A DNA stretch of 64,000 bases from CAVYBY01 sp963766935 (GTDB lineage: Bacteria; Actinomycetota; UBA4738; HRBIN12): assembly GCA_963766935.1 (NCBI GenBank), contig CAVYBY010000010.1, forward strand, positions 1-64,000. The letters are read 5' to 3'. A model generated the notes under the pieces. It ran no database searches. It worked only from the letters and a program-made list of their open reading frames with translations, and was not told the DNA's origin. Below, one piece after another: positions 7,231-17,295 of the stretch (positions within the stretch are counted from its first letter, which is position 1; every line of letters begins with the position of its first letter). The position numbers and the translations under genes are program-made.

Positions 7231-8931
7231 GTGCTCCGTCGGCTCCACATCAGCGGTCTCGGCGTCATCGACGACCTCGATCTCGATCTCCACCCCGGTC
7301 TGAACGTCCTCACCGGCGAGACGGGTGCCGGCAAGACCCTGGTCACGGTCGGGTTGTCGCTCGTCTTGGGCGAACGGGCCGCCTCGACCCTCGTTCGGGA
7401 AGGGGCGTCCGCCGCGCGCGTCCAGGCGATCTTCGACGCGCCGGCCGACTCCGAGGCCCAGATCGGGTCCACGCGTGAGACCGACCCCGAGTGGTCGCAG
7501 GAGTGGGCGGAGGACGGCGAGCTGCTGCTTGCGCGCACGGTGGGCGCTGACGGACGAAGCTCCGCACGGATCGGCGGGCAGCTGGCGACCGCGTCCACCC
7601 TCGCCCGCCTCGGCCGCCCGCTCGTCGAGATCCACGGTCAGCACCAGAACGAACGTCTGCTCTCCCCGGCCGCGCAAACCTCGTTCCTCGACAGGTTCGC
7701 CGGAACCCGGCATCGCGAGGTGGTCGCGCAGTACGAAGCCACGTTCCGGCGGCTGAGCGATGCGACGCTGGCCGCCGACGAGCTGACCGAGGCCGCCCGC
7801 ACCCGCGAGCGCGAGCTCGACCTGCTCGCGTATCAGGTGCGCGAGATCGAATCGGTGGCGCCCCGAACCGGGGAAACCGAGGAGCTCCTGGCCGAGGAGC
7901 GTCGCGGCGCCAACGCCGAGCGGCTGATCGAGGACGCCGGCGCGGCGGCGGCAGGGATCGGCGGGGATGGGGGAGCGCTCGAGACGATCGAGGAGAGCGC
8001 GCGCGCCCTCGAGAACCTGTCGGCGCTCGACCCCGGATCGCAGGAGCTCGCGGCTCGAGCGCGGTCGCTCGGGGCCGACGCGGGGGAGCTCGCACGGGAT
8101 CTGCGGCGCTACGCCGAGTCGCTTGCCGCCGATCCGGAGCAGCTCCAATCGGTGCGCGACCGGCTTGCGGCCCTGCGCGCCCTGCAACGGAAGTACGGCG
8201 GCTCCGACGCCGACGTCCTGGCGTTCCTGGAAGAGGCGACCGGCCGCGTGGCGGCGCTGACGGGGGCCGACGACCGGCTCGCGGAGCTGCGATCCGAGAT
8301 CGCCTCGCTTCGGCTGGCAGCCACGGACCTGGCGGGCGCCATCACGGCCGGACGGCGCCGCGGGGCGCCCCGGCTCGCCCGCGCGGTCTCCGCGGAGCTG
8401 GGGGACCTCGGCATGCCGAACGCGGCGCTCGGGATCGAGCTCGAGCCGCTCGAGGAGCTCGGCGGGCACGGTGCCGAGCGGGCGGAGCTGCGGCTGCGTC
8501 CCGGTGCCGGTCAGCGAGCCGGCTCGCTCGCCAAGACCGCCTCCGGCGGTGAGCTGTCACGGACCATGCTCGCTTGCCGAAGCGTCCTTGCCGACCTGGA
8601 CGAGACTCCGACGCTCGTCTTCGACGAGATCGACGCGGGGATCGGCGGCGAGGCCGGCCTTGCGGTGGGCCGGCGGCTGGCGCGCCTGGCCGAGCATCGC
8701 CAGGTCCTGGTCGTCACGCACCTCCCGCAGATCGCGTGTTTCGCCGATCTCCACGTTCGCGTTCGAAAGACCGGGGGACGGGCCGGGATCGACGTGCTCG
8801 ATGACGACGCCCGCATCGACGAGTTGTCGAGAATGCTCGCCGGCCTCACCGGGAGCCGGACCGCCGCGTCCCACGCCGCGGAGCTGCTGTCCCAGGCCCG
8901 CGTCGGTCGGGTGGCGGCCGGTACGGGCTGA
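7231..8931 (+). CDS. recN: DNA repair protein RecN
   Basis: A 566-residue SMC-like ATPase acting early in double-strand break repair. Walker A is GETGAGKT (residues 29-36), and a Q-loop-like HGQHQNERLL follows at ~135. Two long Ala/Glu/Arg-rich coiled-coil arms flank a short hinge. The C-terminal half has the ABC signature ASGGELSRTML, Walker B VFDEIDAGIGG and the H-loop VVTHLPQIA. The start is a GTG close after nadK. Nothing unusual was seen. Confidence 0.97.
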   Translation: MLRRLHISGLGVIDDLDLDLHPGLNVLTGETGAGKTLVTVGLSLVLGERAASTLVREGASAARVQAIFDAPADSEAQIGSTRETDPEWSQEWAEDGELLLARTVGADGRSSARIGGQLATASTLARLGRPLVEIHGQHQNERLLSPAAQTSFLDRFAGTRHREVVAQYEATFRRLSDATLAADELTEAARTRERELDLLAYQVREIESVAPRTGETEELLAEERRGANAERLIEDAGAAAAGIGGDGGALETIEESARALENLSALDPGSQELAARARSLGADAGELARDLRRYAESLAADPEQLQSVRDRLAALRALQRKYGGSDADVLAFLEEATGRVAALTGADDRLAELRSEIASLRLAATDLAGAITAGRRRGAPRLARAVSAELGDLGMPNAALGIELEPLEELGGHGAERAELRLRPGAGQRAGSLAKTASGGELSRTMLACRSVLADLDETPTLVFDEIDAGIGGEAGLAVGRRLARLAEHRQVLVVTHLPQIACFADLHVRVRKTGGRAGIDVLDDDARIDELSRMLAGLTGSRTAASHAAELLSQARVGRVAAGTG

Positions 8932-8958
8932 AGCTCGCTGGCCTGCGGGCGCGTCGGA

Positions 8959-8964
8959 TACGCT
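8959..8964 (+). promoter_or_regulatory. -10 element TACGCT upstream of steA
   Basis: TACGCT lies 46 nt before the steA ATG in the 79-bp gap after recN. It may start the steA-steB-glycosyltransferase operon separately from recN. Confidence 0.4.
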
Positions 8965-9010
8965 GGCGGACAGGGCGCAGCGAACGTCGCGACGCCCTTC
9001 ACGGACGACC

Positions 9011-10216
9011 ATGGCGCTTTCCAGGACCCGACCCCGGCTTCGAGGATTTCGTCGCGCCCGCACGGACCTCGGCATCGCGCGTGTGGACCGGCGGACGAAG
9101 AATCTGTTCGCTCGTCTGCGCCCCGGCGACATCGCGGTCATCGACCACGAGGATCTCGATCGCGTCGCCGCCGAGGGACTCGTCGCGGCGGGGGTTGCCG
9201 CGGTGGTGAACGCGGCCCCCTCGATCAGCGGCCGCTACCCGAACCTCGGCCCCTTGATCCTGACGGAGGCCGGAGTACCGCTCATCGATCGGGTCGGCGG
9301 CCTCGTGCTGCGCAAGGTTCGAGAGGGCGACCGGCTCCGCGTCGAGGGCGACCGGGTCTTCGCCGGCGAGCATCTCGCGGGCGTCGGCGTGCGGCAGACG
9401 ACGCAGTCGGTCCAGCGTCAGATGGACCGGGCCCGGGCCTCCATCGCCGAGCGGTTCGAACGCTTCGCGAGCAACACCATGTCCTACATGCAAGAGGAGC
9501 GTGACCTGCTGTTCGGCGGCTCCGGGCTGCCCGAGCTCCGGGTCCAGATGCAGGGGCGGCCGGCGCTCGTCGTGGTGCGCGGGACGGGGTATCGACAGGA
9601 CCTTGCCGCACTGCGCGCCTACATCCGGGAACAGCGGCCCGTGCTCGTCGGCGTCGACGGGGGTGCGGATGCGCTTCTCGACGAGGGGTACTCGCCCGAT
9701 CTCATCATCGGCGATATGGACAGCGTCTCGGACCACACACTCGAGGTCGCACGCCGGACCGACCGGCGCGGCCGGCCGCGGACCGAGCTGGTGCTGCACG
9801 CCTACCGCGACGGATCCGCGCCCGGGCGAGAGCGGCTCGACAAACTGGGGCTCGAATATCAGACGGTGCGCTCGGCCGGGACCAGTGAGGATGTCGCGTT
9901 TCTCCTCGCCCACGAACGGCGAGCGGAGCTCATCGTGGCGGTCGGATCCCACGGAAATCTCCAGGAGTTTCTGGACAAGGGCCGCGAAGGGATGTCCAGC
10001 ACGTTCCTGGTCCGGCTGCGCGTCGGCGAGATCCTGATGGACGCAAAGGGCGTGTCGCGGCTGTATCCGTCGCGAACCCACCTCGTCGATACGCTGCTGC
10101 TCGTCGGGTCGGCCCTGGTCGTGCTCGTGATCATGGTGGCGGCGTCTCCGGCGCTCCGGCTGTTCGTCAAGCAGATCTACACCAACGTGCTGGATTGGGC
10201 GCGGGCGGTGCTGTGA
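9011..10216 (+). CDS. steA: SteA-like cytokinetic ring protein
   Basis: A 401-residue homologue of actinobacterial SteA (Rv1697). The N-terminal ~170 residues are unique to the family. Residues ~180-330 resemble a thiamin pyrophosphokinase catalytic fold, with VGVDGGADALLDEGYSPD and IIGDMDSVSD. A single transmembrane helix (LLLVGSALVVLVIMVAAS) lies near the C-terminus. In Corynebacterium SteA and SteB act together at the division septum to control cell separation. Here steB follows with a 4-bp GTGA overlap, which supports the same pairing. Kinase activity is not implied. Confidence 0.88.
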   Translation: MALSRTRPRLRGFRRARTDLGIARVDRRTKNLFARLRPGDIAVIDHEDLDRVAAEGLVAAGVAAVVNAAPSISGRYPNLGPLILTEAGVPLIDRVGGLVLRKVREGDRLRVEGDRVFAGEHLAGVGVRQTTQSVQRQMDRARASIAERFERFASNTMSYMQEERDLLFGGSGLPELRVQMQGRPALVVVRGTGYRQDLAALRAYIREQRPVLVGVDGGADALLDEGYSPDLIIGDMDSVSDHTLEVARRTDRRGRPRTELVLHAYRDGSAPGRERLDKLGLEYQTVRSAGTSEDVAFLLAHERRAELIVAVGSHGNLQEFLDKGREGMSSTFLVRLRVGEILMDAKGVSRLYPSRTHLVDTLLLVGSALVVLVIMVAASPALRLFVKQIYTNVLDWARAVL

Positions 10217-11115
10217 TCTCCTGGCGCTACCACATGGTGTCCATCGCGGCCATCGTGCTGGCGCTCGGTCTGGGCATCCTGGCCGGCACGTCGGTCATCG
10301 GCGACCGGTTCGCGAAATCGCTCGAGAGCCGCTACGCGGATGTCGTCCGCCAGCGCGATCAAGCCCGAAACCGGGTGGACGACCTCGAGAACTTCTCCAG
10401 GGATGTCGAGTCCCTGCTGACGGCCCATGCGCTGGAGGGGGTCCCCGTGGTGCTCCTCACGCAGGAGGACCTCGACGGCGGGCTCGTCTCGGATGCGCAG
10501 CGGTCGCTGCAGGCGGCGGGGGCCGACGTCGTCGCCACCGTCGTGCTGAGCAAGGCGCTCTCCGGGGTGAGCGACCCGAACTTGCAGAACTCACTGGCAA
10601 CGGTGCTCGACGAGCCCACGGCCCCCGCCGCGGATCTGCCGGCCGACGCTGCGGGGGCGATCGCGGCGCGCCTCGCCGGTGTCGGTGCCCAGCAAGGAGA
10701 ACAAGACTTGCTCGTCCGGCTGCGCGACGCGAAGTTCCTCGCAACGGATGCATCGACGGCCGACCTCGAATCGATCGGCGGGCCCGGACAGGCGGTCGTG
10801 ATCGTCACCGACGGCGATGGGTCGACCGCGCCGCCGCCGTCGAGCTTCACGTTGCCCCTCGTCCAGGGTCTCGTGGCAATCGGGCGTCCGGTGGCGATCG
10901 GAGAGGGCGTCGGGACCGGGTCCGGGCTTGTCCACGCCGTGCGGGCGGACGACGGCATCGCGACGGGCGACACCGTGACCGTGGACGATCTCGACATCTC
11001 GCCGGGTGAGATCTCGCTGGTGCTGGGGCTGAAGAGCCTGATCGCGACCCCGGGTGGCGGCGGCGCGTACGGGGTCGGTGGCGATCACCTCCCGCCCGCG
11101 CTCTCGACACCGTGA
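10213..11115 (+). CDS. steB: SteB/MctB-like membrane protein
   Basis: A 300-residue protein of the copper transporter MctB / SteB family (Rv1698). It begins with one N-terminal helix (IAAIVLALGLGILAGTSVIG), followed by a coiled coil (RYADVVRQRDQARNRVDDLE) and a large, presumably extracytoplasmic, mixed alpha/beta domain. In mycobacteria MctB has been linked to copper tolerance, and in corynebacteria SteB activates cell-wall hydrolysis with SteA. The tight coupling to steA favours the cell-separation role. The start is a GTG overlapping the steA stop. It overlaps the next gene by 4 bp. Confidence 0.85.
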   Translation: MISWRYHMVSIAAIVLALGLGILAGTSVIGDRFAKSLESRYADVVRQRDQARNRVDDLENFSRDVESLLTAHALEGVPVVLLTQEDLDGGLVSDAQRSLQAAGADVVATVVLSKALSGVSDPNLQNSLATVLDEPTAPAADLPADAAGAIAARLAGVGAQQGEQDLLVRLRDAKFLATDASTADLESIGGPGQAVVIVTDGDGSTAPPPSSFTLPLVQGLVAIGRPVAIGEGVGTGSGLVHAVRADDGIATGDTVTVDDLDISPGEISLVLGLKSLIATPGGGGAYGVGGDHLPPALSTP

Positions 11116-11810
11116 CGGAGCGAATTCGGGTCGCGGCGCTGATCGCGGCCCACGACGAGGCGGGCACGATCGCCCAGACGGTGCGCGGCATCGGAGACCT
11201 GGTCGACGAGGTATTCGTGGTCGACGACGGGTCCGAGGACGGCACGGCGGCCGCCGCGTTGCGGGCCGGAGCGGCGGTGCTGCGGGTTCCTCGTCGCATC
11301 GGCAAGGGCGGGGCGCTGGAAGGCGCGCTGCGACGGCTCCCGGCGGCCGACGTCTGGCTGCTCGCCGACGGCGATCTCGGTGCCACCGCGTCGGCGCTCG
11401 GCCCCCTGCTCGACCTGGTCCTGCAGGGACGGGCAGATCTGGCGGTCGCCCGGTTCTCATCGCAGGAGGGAGGCGGGCTCGGGACCGTCAAGCGGTTCGC
11501 CGGCCGGTGGATCGGGGTGCTCGGCGGCGTCGAGGTGGCGGAGCCGCTCTCGGGTCAGCGGGCCGTGACCGCCGATTGCCTCGCCGCCGTGCGGCCGATC
11601 GCGACCGGGTTCGGGGTCGAGACGGCCATGACCATCGACGCCGCGCGCGCGGGTTTCCGGATCGAGGAGGTGCTGATCCCGCGTCTGGCGCACCGGCCGA
11701 CCGGCCGGGGCATCCGCGGATTCCGGCACCGCGGCAGACAGGGACTGGACATCGCGCGCGCCGTGGCTCTCCGCCTGCGTCCGCGCAGACGGCCCCGCGG
11801 TCGAAGATGA
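11112..11810 (+). CDS. Family 2 glycosyltransferase
   Basis: A 232-residue GT-A fold glycosyltransferase with no transmembrane segment. It has the nucleotide-sugar motifs AALIAAHDEAGTIAQTV and VVDDGSEDGT, the ADGDLGAT metal-binding DxD-like region and a basic C-terminus (RLRPRRRPRGRR). The family transfers sugars from nucleotide donors to lipids or glycans; donor and acceptor are unknown. It is coupled by 4-bp overlaps to steB and to a WecA/MraY-like gene, so a small cell-envelope glycan step linked to cytokinesis is plausible but not shown. Confidence 0.86.
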   Translation: MTERIRVAALIAAHDEAGTIAQTVRGIGDLVDEVFVVDDGSEDGTAAAALRAGAAVLRVPRRIGKGGALEGALRRLPAADVWLLADGDLGATASALGPLLDLVLQGRADLAVARFSSQEGGGLGTVKRFAGRWIGVLGGVEVAEPLSGQRAVTADCLAAVRPIATGFGVETAMTIDAARAGFRIEEVLIPRLAHRPTGRGIRGFRHRGRQGLDIARAVALRLRPRRRPRGRR

Positions 11811-12592
11811 ACGCCGGGCGCTTCTCCGTCGAGAACTACCGTGGCCGCCTCGTCCCGAGGACGCTCGGTCTGTGGCTCCTCGCCGTGATGATCGTCGCCA
11901 CGATCGCGGACGCCCTGAGGTCCGGCGGGACGGATCGCGCCGCGGCCGGCCTGCTCGGAGGTTCCGCGCTGGTGTTCGCGGCGGGCCTGGTGGACGACCT
12001 GGTTCCGGGTCAGCCCCGCGGCCTCAAGAACCATCTGCGTCAGCTGGCCGACGGGCGGCTGACGACCGGGGCGGTGAAGCTCCTCGTGGCGGTCGGAGCC
12101 TCGGTGGTAACCATTGCGCTGCAGGGAACCTTCTCCGCCTCCACCCGCGTCGCAGGCGTCGTCATGGTGGCGGGCGCGACCAACGTCTGGAACGGCCTCG
12201 ACGTGCGCCCGGGCCGGGCGCTCAAGGCGTTCTTGGTGGTGGGGATCGCGTCTGCCGCCGCGCTGCCGTGGACGGCCTCGGTGATGCCGGCCCTCCTCGG
12301 GCTCGTCGTCGTCGGTGCCCCGGTGGCACTCGCCCTCGATCTTCGCGAGCGAGCGATGCTCGGGGATTCCGGCGCCACGATGCTGGGGTTCGTGGCCGGC
12401 GTCTCGCTGTTCCACGCTCTGCCGAAGATCGGGGTTTTCGCCGGCGCCGTGGTGGTCGCCGGCCTGAACGTCCTCGCGGACCGGCCCGGCTTCAGCCGGA
12501 TGATCGAGATCGTCCCCCCGCTGCGCTGGGTGGATCGCCTCGGCCGCCGCCCGGAATCGAACGGATCCGCGGATCAACCGGGTCTGTCCTGA
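11807..12592 (+). CDS. MraY/WecA-like polyprenyl-phosphate sugar-1-phosphate transferase
   Basis: A 261-residue polytopic membrane protein of the glycosyltransferase 4 family. Conserved motifs are GLVDDLVPGQ (the Mg-binding DD region), NVWNGLDVRPGRALK (cf. NxxNxxDG) and MLGDSGATMLGF. It is shorter than MraY or WecA (about 340-360 residues) and appears to lack some N-terminal helices. The family attaches sugar-1-phosphates to undecaprenyl or decaprenyl phosphate. The overlap with the upstream GT2 gene suggests both act on the same lipid-linked glycan. The exact substrate is unknown. Confidence 0.82.
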   Translation: MNAGRFSVENYRGRLVPRTLGLWLLAVMIVATIADALRSGGTDRAAAGLLGGSALVFAAGLVDDLVPGQPRGLKNHLRQLADGRLTTGAVKLLVAVGASVVTIALQGTFSASTRVAGVVMVAGATNVWNGLDVRPGRALKAFLVVGIASAAALPWTASVMPALLGLVVVGAPVALALDLRERAMLGDSGATMLGFVAGVSLFHALPKIGVFAGAVVVAGLNVLADRPGFSRMIEIVPPLRWVDRLGRRPESNGSADQPGLS

Positions 12593-12600
12593 CCCTGTAG

Positions 12601-12606
12601 TAGAGT
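12601..12606 (+). promoter_or_regulatory. -10 element TAGAGT of pyrG
   Basis: TAGAGT ends 8 nt before the GTG start at 12615 with no Shine-Dalgarno sequence, so pyrG is probably leaderless. Confidence 0.6.
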
Positions 12607-12614
12607 CGAACCCC

Positions 12615-14258
<1,644 letters not shown>

Positions 14259-14268
14259 CGCGTCTCCC

Positions 14269-14799
14269 GTGGCCGAGCCGAGCAAGGTCACGCGAGCGTT
14301 CTCAGGCCACTATCTGAGCATCGACATCGAGGAATGGCCCGGGGTCGGGACCTGGGAGATCCTGCGCCACCCGGGCGCCGCCGCGGTCCTTCCGGTCACG
14401 GCCTCGGGCGACGCCATCTTCGTCAAACAGTTTCGGGCGGCGATCCGCGACCGGCTCGTCGAGGTGCCGGCCGGTCTTCTCGACGTGGAGGGCGAGGATC
14501 CACTGACCTGCGCGGCGCGGGAGCTGTTCGAGGAAACCGGCTACCGCCACGAGACGATCGAGTTCCTGGGCGGCTATTACTCGTCGGCGGGTGCGACGGA
14601 CGAGTACGTCCACCTCTTCTGGGCCCGTGTTGCCGATGAGCCCGAGGGTCCACCCGAGGAGGGGATCGAGGTGGTTCGGCGCCCGCTCGAGTCCATGCTC
14701 GCGGCAGCCCGCACCGGCCGTGTTCGCGATGCGAAGACCGCCCTTGCCCTGCTGTTGTTCGCGGGCCTCGGGTTCGAGCCCGGATCGCCCGTTCGATAG
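14269..14799 (+). CDS. NUDIX hydrolase (ADP-ribose pyrophosphatase-like)
   Basis: A 176-residue NUDIX protein. The box is GLLDVEGEDPLTCAARELFE followed by ETGY, which keeps the REUxEE core for Mg2+ binding. The upstream FVKQFRAAIRDRLVEVPAG segment is typical of ADP-ribose/nucleoside diphosphate sugar pyrophosphatases; Rv1700 is an ADP-ribose pyrophosphatase at the same locus. The start is a GTG 10 bp after pyrG. The preferred substrate is inferred from family and position. Confidence 0.9.
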   Translation: MAEPSKVTRAFSGHYLSIDIEEWPGVGTWEILRHPGAAAVLPVTASGDAIFVKQFRAAIRDRLVEVPAGLLDVEGEDPLTCAARELFEETGYRHETIEFLGGYYSSAGATDEYVHLFWARVADEPEGPPEEGIEVVRRPLESMLAAARTGRVRDAKTALALLLFAGLGFEPGSPVR

Positions 14800-14825
14800 G
14801 CTTCGACGCGAGGAAGGGAGCGGGC

Positions 14826-15950
14826 GTGATCGTCGGCATCCCCACGGAGATCAAGGACGGCGAGTACCGCGTGGCCGCGACACCCGAGGGTGTGCGCGAG
14901 CTCGAGCACGCAGGTCACCGCGTCATCGTGCAGGCTGGCGCGGGCGATGAATCCGCGTTCTCCGACGAGGAGTTCCGCGAGGCCGGGGCGGAGATCCGGG
15001 CGAGTGCCGAGGATGTGTTCGCCGACGCGGATCTGATCGTCAAGGTGAAGGAGCCACGGCCCGAGGAGTACGAGCGATTCCGGCCCGGTCAGATGCTCTT
15101 CACGTATCTGCACCTGGCCGCGGACGAACAGCTCACGCGGTTCCTCGCCGAACGCCGCGTGCAAAGTGTCGCGTACGAGACCGTCCAGACCGCCGACGGG
15201 CGGCTGCCGCTGCTCGCGCCGATGTCGGAGATCGCGGGGCGCATGGCGCCGCAGGTCGCCGCCACGTGGCTCGAGCGGCCGCACGGCGGCAGGGGTGTGC
15301 TGATGGGCGGAGCGCCCGGAGTGGCTCCGGCGAAGGTCGTCGTGCTCGGTGCGGGGATGGCCGGTGCGAACGCGGCGTGGATCTCCGCCGGGATGGAAGC
15401 CGATGTCACGATCCTCGATCTGAGCGTCGACCGCCTTCGCGACATCGATCGCGTCTGGCGCGGGGGCATCAAGACGCTGACGTCCTCCCGGCTCGGCGTC
15501 GAGCGGCTCGTCGCCTCCGCCGACGTGGTCATCGGGGCCGTGCTCGTTCCCGGCGCGAAGACCCCGCACCTGGTTTCGGAGGCGACGGTGGAGCGGATGC
15601 AGACCGGGTCGGTGCTCGTCGACATCTCGGTCGACCAGGGCGGCTGCTTCGAGACGTCCCACGTCACGACGCACTCCGACCCGACCTACGTCCTGCACGG
15701 CGTCGTGCACTACTGCGTCGGAAACATGCCCGGTGCGGTGCCGCGGACGTCCACCTACGCCCTCACCAACGTCACCCTTCCCTACGTCGCGCGCATCGCG
15801 AATGCCGGGCTCGACGAAGCCGTCCGCTCCGATCCGGCGCTGGCGCTCGGCGTCAACGTCTACGAGGGAGCCGTCACGAACGAAGCCGTGGCTGCGGCGC
15901 ACGGTCTGCCGTCCACGCCGCTGTCCGACCTGCTCCCTCGGGCGGGGTAG
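14826..15950 (+). CDS. ald: Alanine dehydrogenase
   Basis: A 374-residue NAD-dependent enzyme that interconverts L-alanine with pyruvate and ammonia. Visible features are the N-terminal VGIPTEIKDGEYRVAATPEG, the catalytic region VKVKEPRPEEYERF with MLFTYLHLAAD, the Rossmann loop VLGAGMAGANAAW and the C-terminal YVARIANAGLDEAV. Length is normal. AGGAAGGGAG precedes the GTG start, and a TAGGCT (14797-14802) overlaps the NUDIX stop, so ald may have its own promoter. In mycobacteria ald is elsewhere, so its place between NUDIX and xerD is local. Confidence 0.97.
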   Translation: MIVGIPTEIKDGEYRVAATPEGVRELEHAGHRVIVQAGAGDESAFSDEEFREAGAEIRASAEDVFADADLIVKVKEPRPEEYERFRPGQMLFTYLHLAADEQLTRFLAERRVQSVAYETVQTADGRLPLLAPMSEIAGRMAPQVAATWLERPHGGRGVLMGGAPGVAPAKVVVLGAGMAGANAAWISAGMEADVTILDLSVDRLRDIDRVWRGGIKTLTSSRLGVERLVASADVVIGAVLVPGAKTPHLVSEATVERMQTGSVLVDISVDQGGCFETSHVTTHSDPTYVLHGVVHYCVGNMPGAVPRTSTYALTNVTLPYVARIANAGLDEAVRSDPALALGVNVYEGAVTNEAVAAAHGLPSTPLSDLLPRAG

Positions 15951-16003
15951 CCCGCCGCGGCAGGCAAGGAACAAGGCAACAGGAGCATGGCGTGGAGGAG
16001 GCG

Positions 16004-16942
16004 ATGACCTCGGCGATCGAGCGGTTCCTCGACCACCTGGTGATCGAGCGGGGCCTGTCGGCGAACACCGTCGTGGCCTACCGGCGCGACCTCCGTCGCT
16101 ACGGCGCGTTCCTCGCCGGCCGGGGGGTCGCCGATCCGAACACGGCGGTCGAAGCCGACGTCCGTTCGTTTCGGGCCTCGATCTCCGCGTCGACCTACGG
16201 CGACGAACCCCGGCCGTACGCCGCGTCGTCGGTCGCCCGCACCCTCTCGGCTGTTCGTTCGTTCCACCGATTCCTGGTTCGGGAGGGCGAGACCGACCGC
16301 GATCCCGCCGCGTCGCTCACGGCTCCACGGCTGCCACGTCGCCTGCCGCGGCCGCTCGGTGTCGAGGAGATCGAGCGGCTTCTCGAGGCTCCCGACCCGG
16401 CGACGCCGGCGGGCCTTCGGGATCGCGCGATCCTCGAGGTGCTCTACGGGTCCGGGCTGCGCATCTCCGAGCTGACCGGGCTCGACGTCGACGACATCGA
16501 CCTGGACGAAGGGTCCGTGCGTGTGCTCGGCAAGGGCGGCAAGGAGCGCCAGGTCCCCGTCGGCCGGTTGGCACGCGAAGCGGTCGGCGACTATCTGACG
16601 GCGGCGCGTCCGGGGTTCGCCTCGACGACGTCGCGGGCAGCGCTCTTTCTCAACCAGCGTGGCGGGCGGCTGACCCGGCAGAGCTGTGCCCGGATGCTGG
16701 CGCGCTGCGCGCGCATCGCCGGGCTCGGCCGTCGCGTGACGCTCCACACGCTGCGGCACTCGTTCGCGACGCATTTGCTCGAGGGAGGGGCCGACATTCG
16801 CGTCGTGCAGGAGCTGCTCGGGCATGCAAGCGTCGCCACGACGCAGGTGTACACGCTGGTCACGGTGCAGCATCTTCGAGAGGTGTACGAGACGGCACAC
16901 CCGCGGGCCGGATCGGCCACGGCCACGAGGAGCCACGCATGA
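16004..16942 (+). CDS. xerD: Tyrosine recombinase XerD
   Basis: A 312-residue site-specific recombinase. The N-terminal SAM-like core-binding domain starts SAIERFLDHLVIERGLSA. The catalytic domain has all expected residues: the first Arg in GSGLRISELTGL, Lys in LGKGGKERQVP, HTLRHSFATHLLEGG, LGHASVATTQ and the nucleophilic Tyr in TTQVYTLV. XerD acts with XerC at dif to resolve chromosome dimers; a dif-like site is found at 41467-41494. ATG 16004 and GTG 15992 both have purine-rich upstream sites; the shorter form was chosen. It overlaps the next gene as ATGA. Confidence 0.93.
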   Translation: MTSAIERFLDHLVIERGLSANTVVAYRRDLRRYGAFLAGRGVADPNTAVEADVRSFRASISASTYGDEPRPYAASSVARTLSAVRSFHRFLVREGETDRDPAASLTAPRLPRRLPRPLGVEEIERLLEAPDPATPAGLRDRAILEVLYGSGLRISELTGLDVDDIDLDEGSVRVLGKGGKERQVPVGRLAREAVGDYLTAARPGFASTTSRAALFLNQRGGRLTRQSCARMLARCARIAGLGRRVTLHTLRHSFATHLLEGGADIRVVQELLGHASVATTQVYTLVTVQHLREVYETAHPRAGSATATRSHA

Positions 16943-17295
16943 TCGACGAAGAGACGATGCGCTCGCTCCGCGCGCGGCTCGAGACCGAGCGGAAGGATCT
17001 GCGTAAGGAGATCGAAGACCGCGGCGCGGCACCGGATTCCGACGATCTGGAGGTTGCCGGCGACGCGGGGTTCGCGGACCGTTCGCACGACACGCAGGAG
17101 CGATCCAGGACGATCTCGCTCGTCCGTGCGCTCCGTTCGACGCTGCGCGACGTCGATCGGGCGCTGGAAAAGATCGACGCAGGCACCTACGGAACCTGCG
17201 AGTCCTGTGGGAATCCGATTGCACTCGAGCGGCTCGAGGCGATTCCGTCCGCGACCTTGTGCATCACCTGCAAGCAGCGGGGCGTCGGAGGATGA
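16939..17295 (+). CDS. DksA/TraR-family zinc-finger protein
   Basis: A 118-residue protein with an N-terminal helical coiled coil (MRSLRARLETERKDLRKEIE) and a C-terminal C4 zinc finger (TCESCGNPIALERLEAIPSA, then CITC). This matches TraR/DksA proteins, which bind the RNA polymerase secondary channel. Actinobacterial members are often RbpA/CarD-independent regulators of unknown target. It is translationally coupled to xerD and to deoB by 4-bp overlaps. Confidence 0.85.
   Translation: MIDEETMRSLRARLETERKDLRKEIEDRGAAPDSDDLEVAGDAGFADRSHDTQERSRTISLVRALRSTLRDVDRALEKIDAGTYGTCESCGNPIALERLEAIPSATLCITCKQRGVGG

Noticed and set aside
5842..8469. 875-codon open frame on the minus strand
   Set aside because: It is antisense to tlyA, nadK and recN, which have clear motifs; long antisense frames are common at this G+C.
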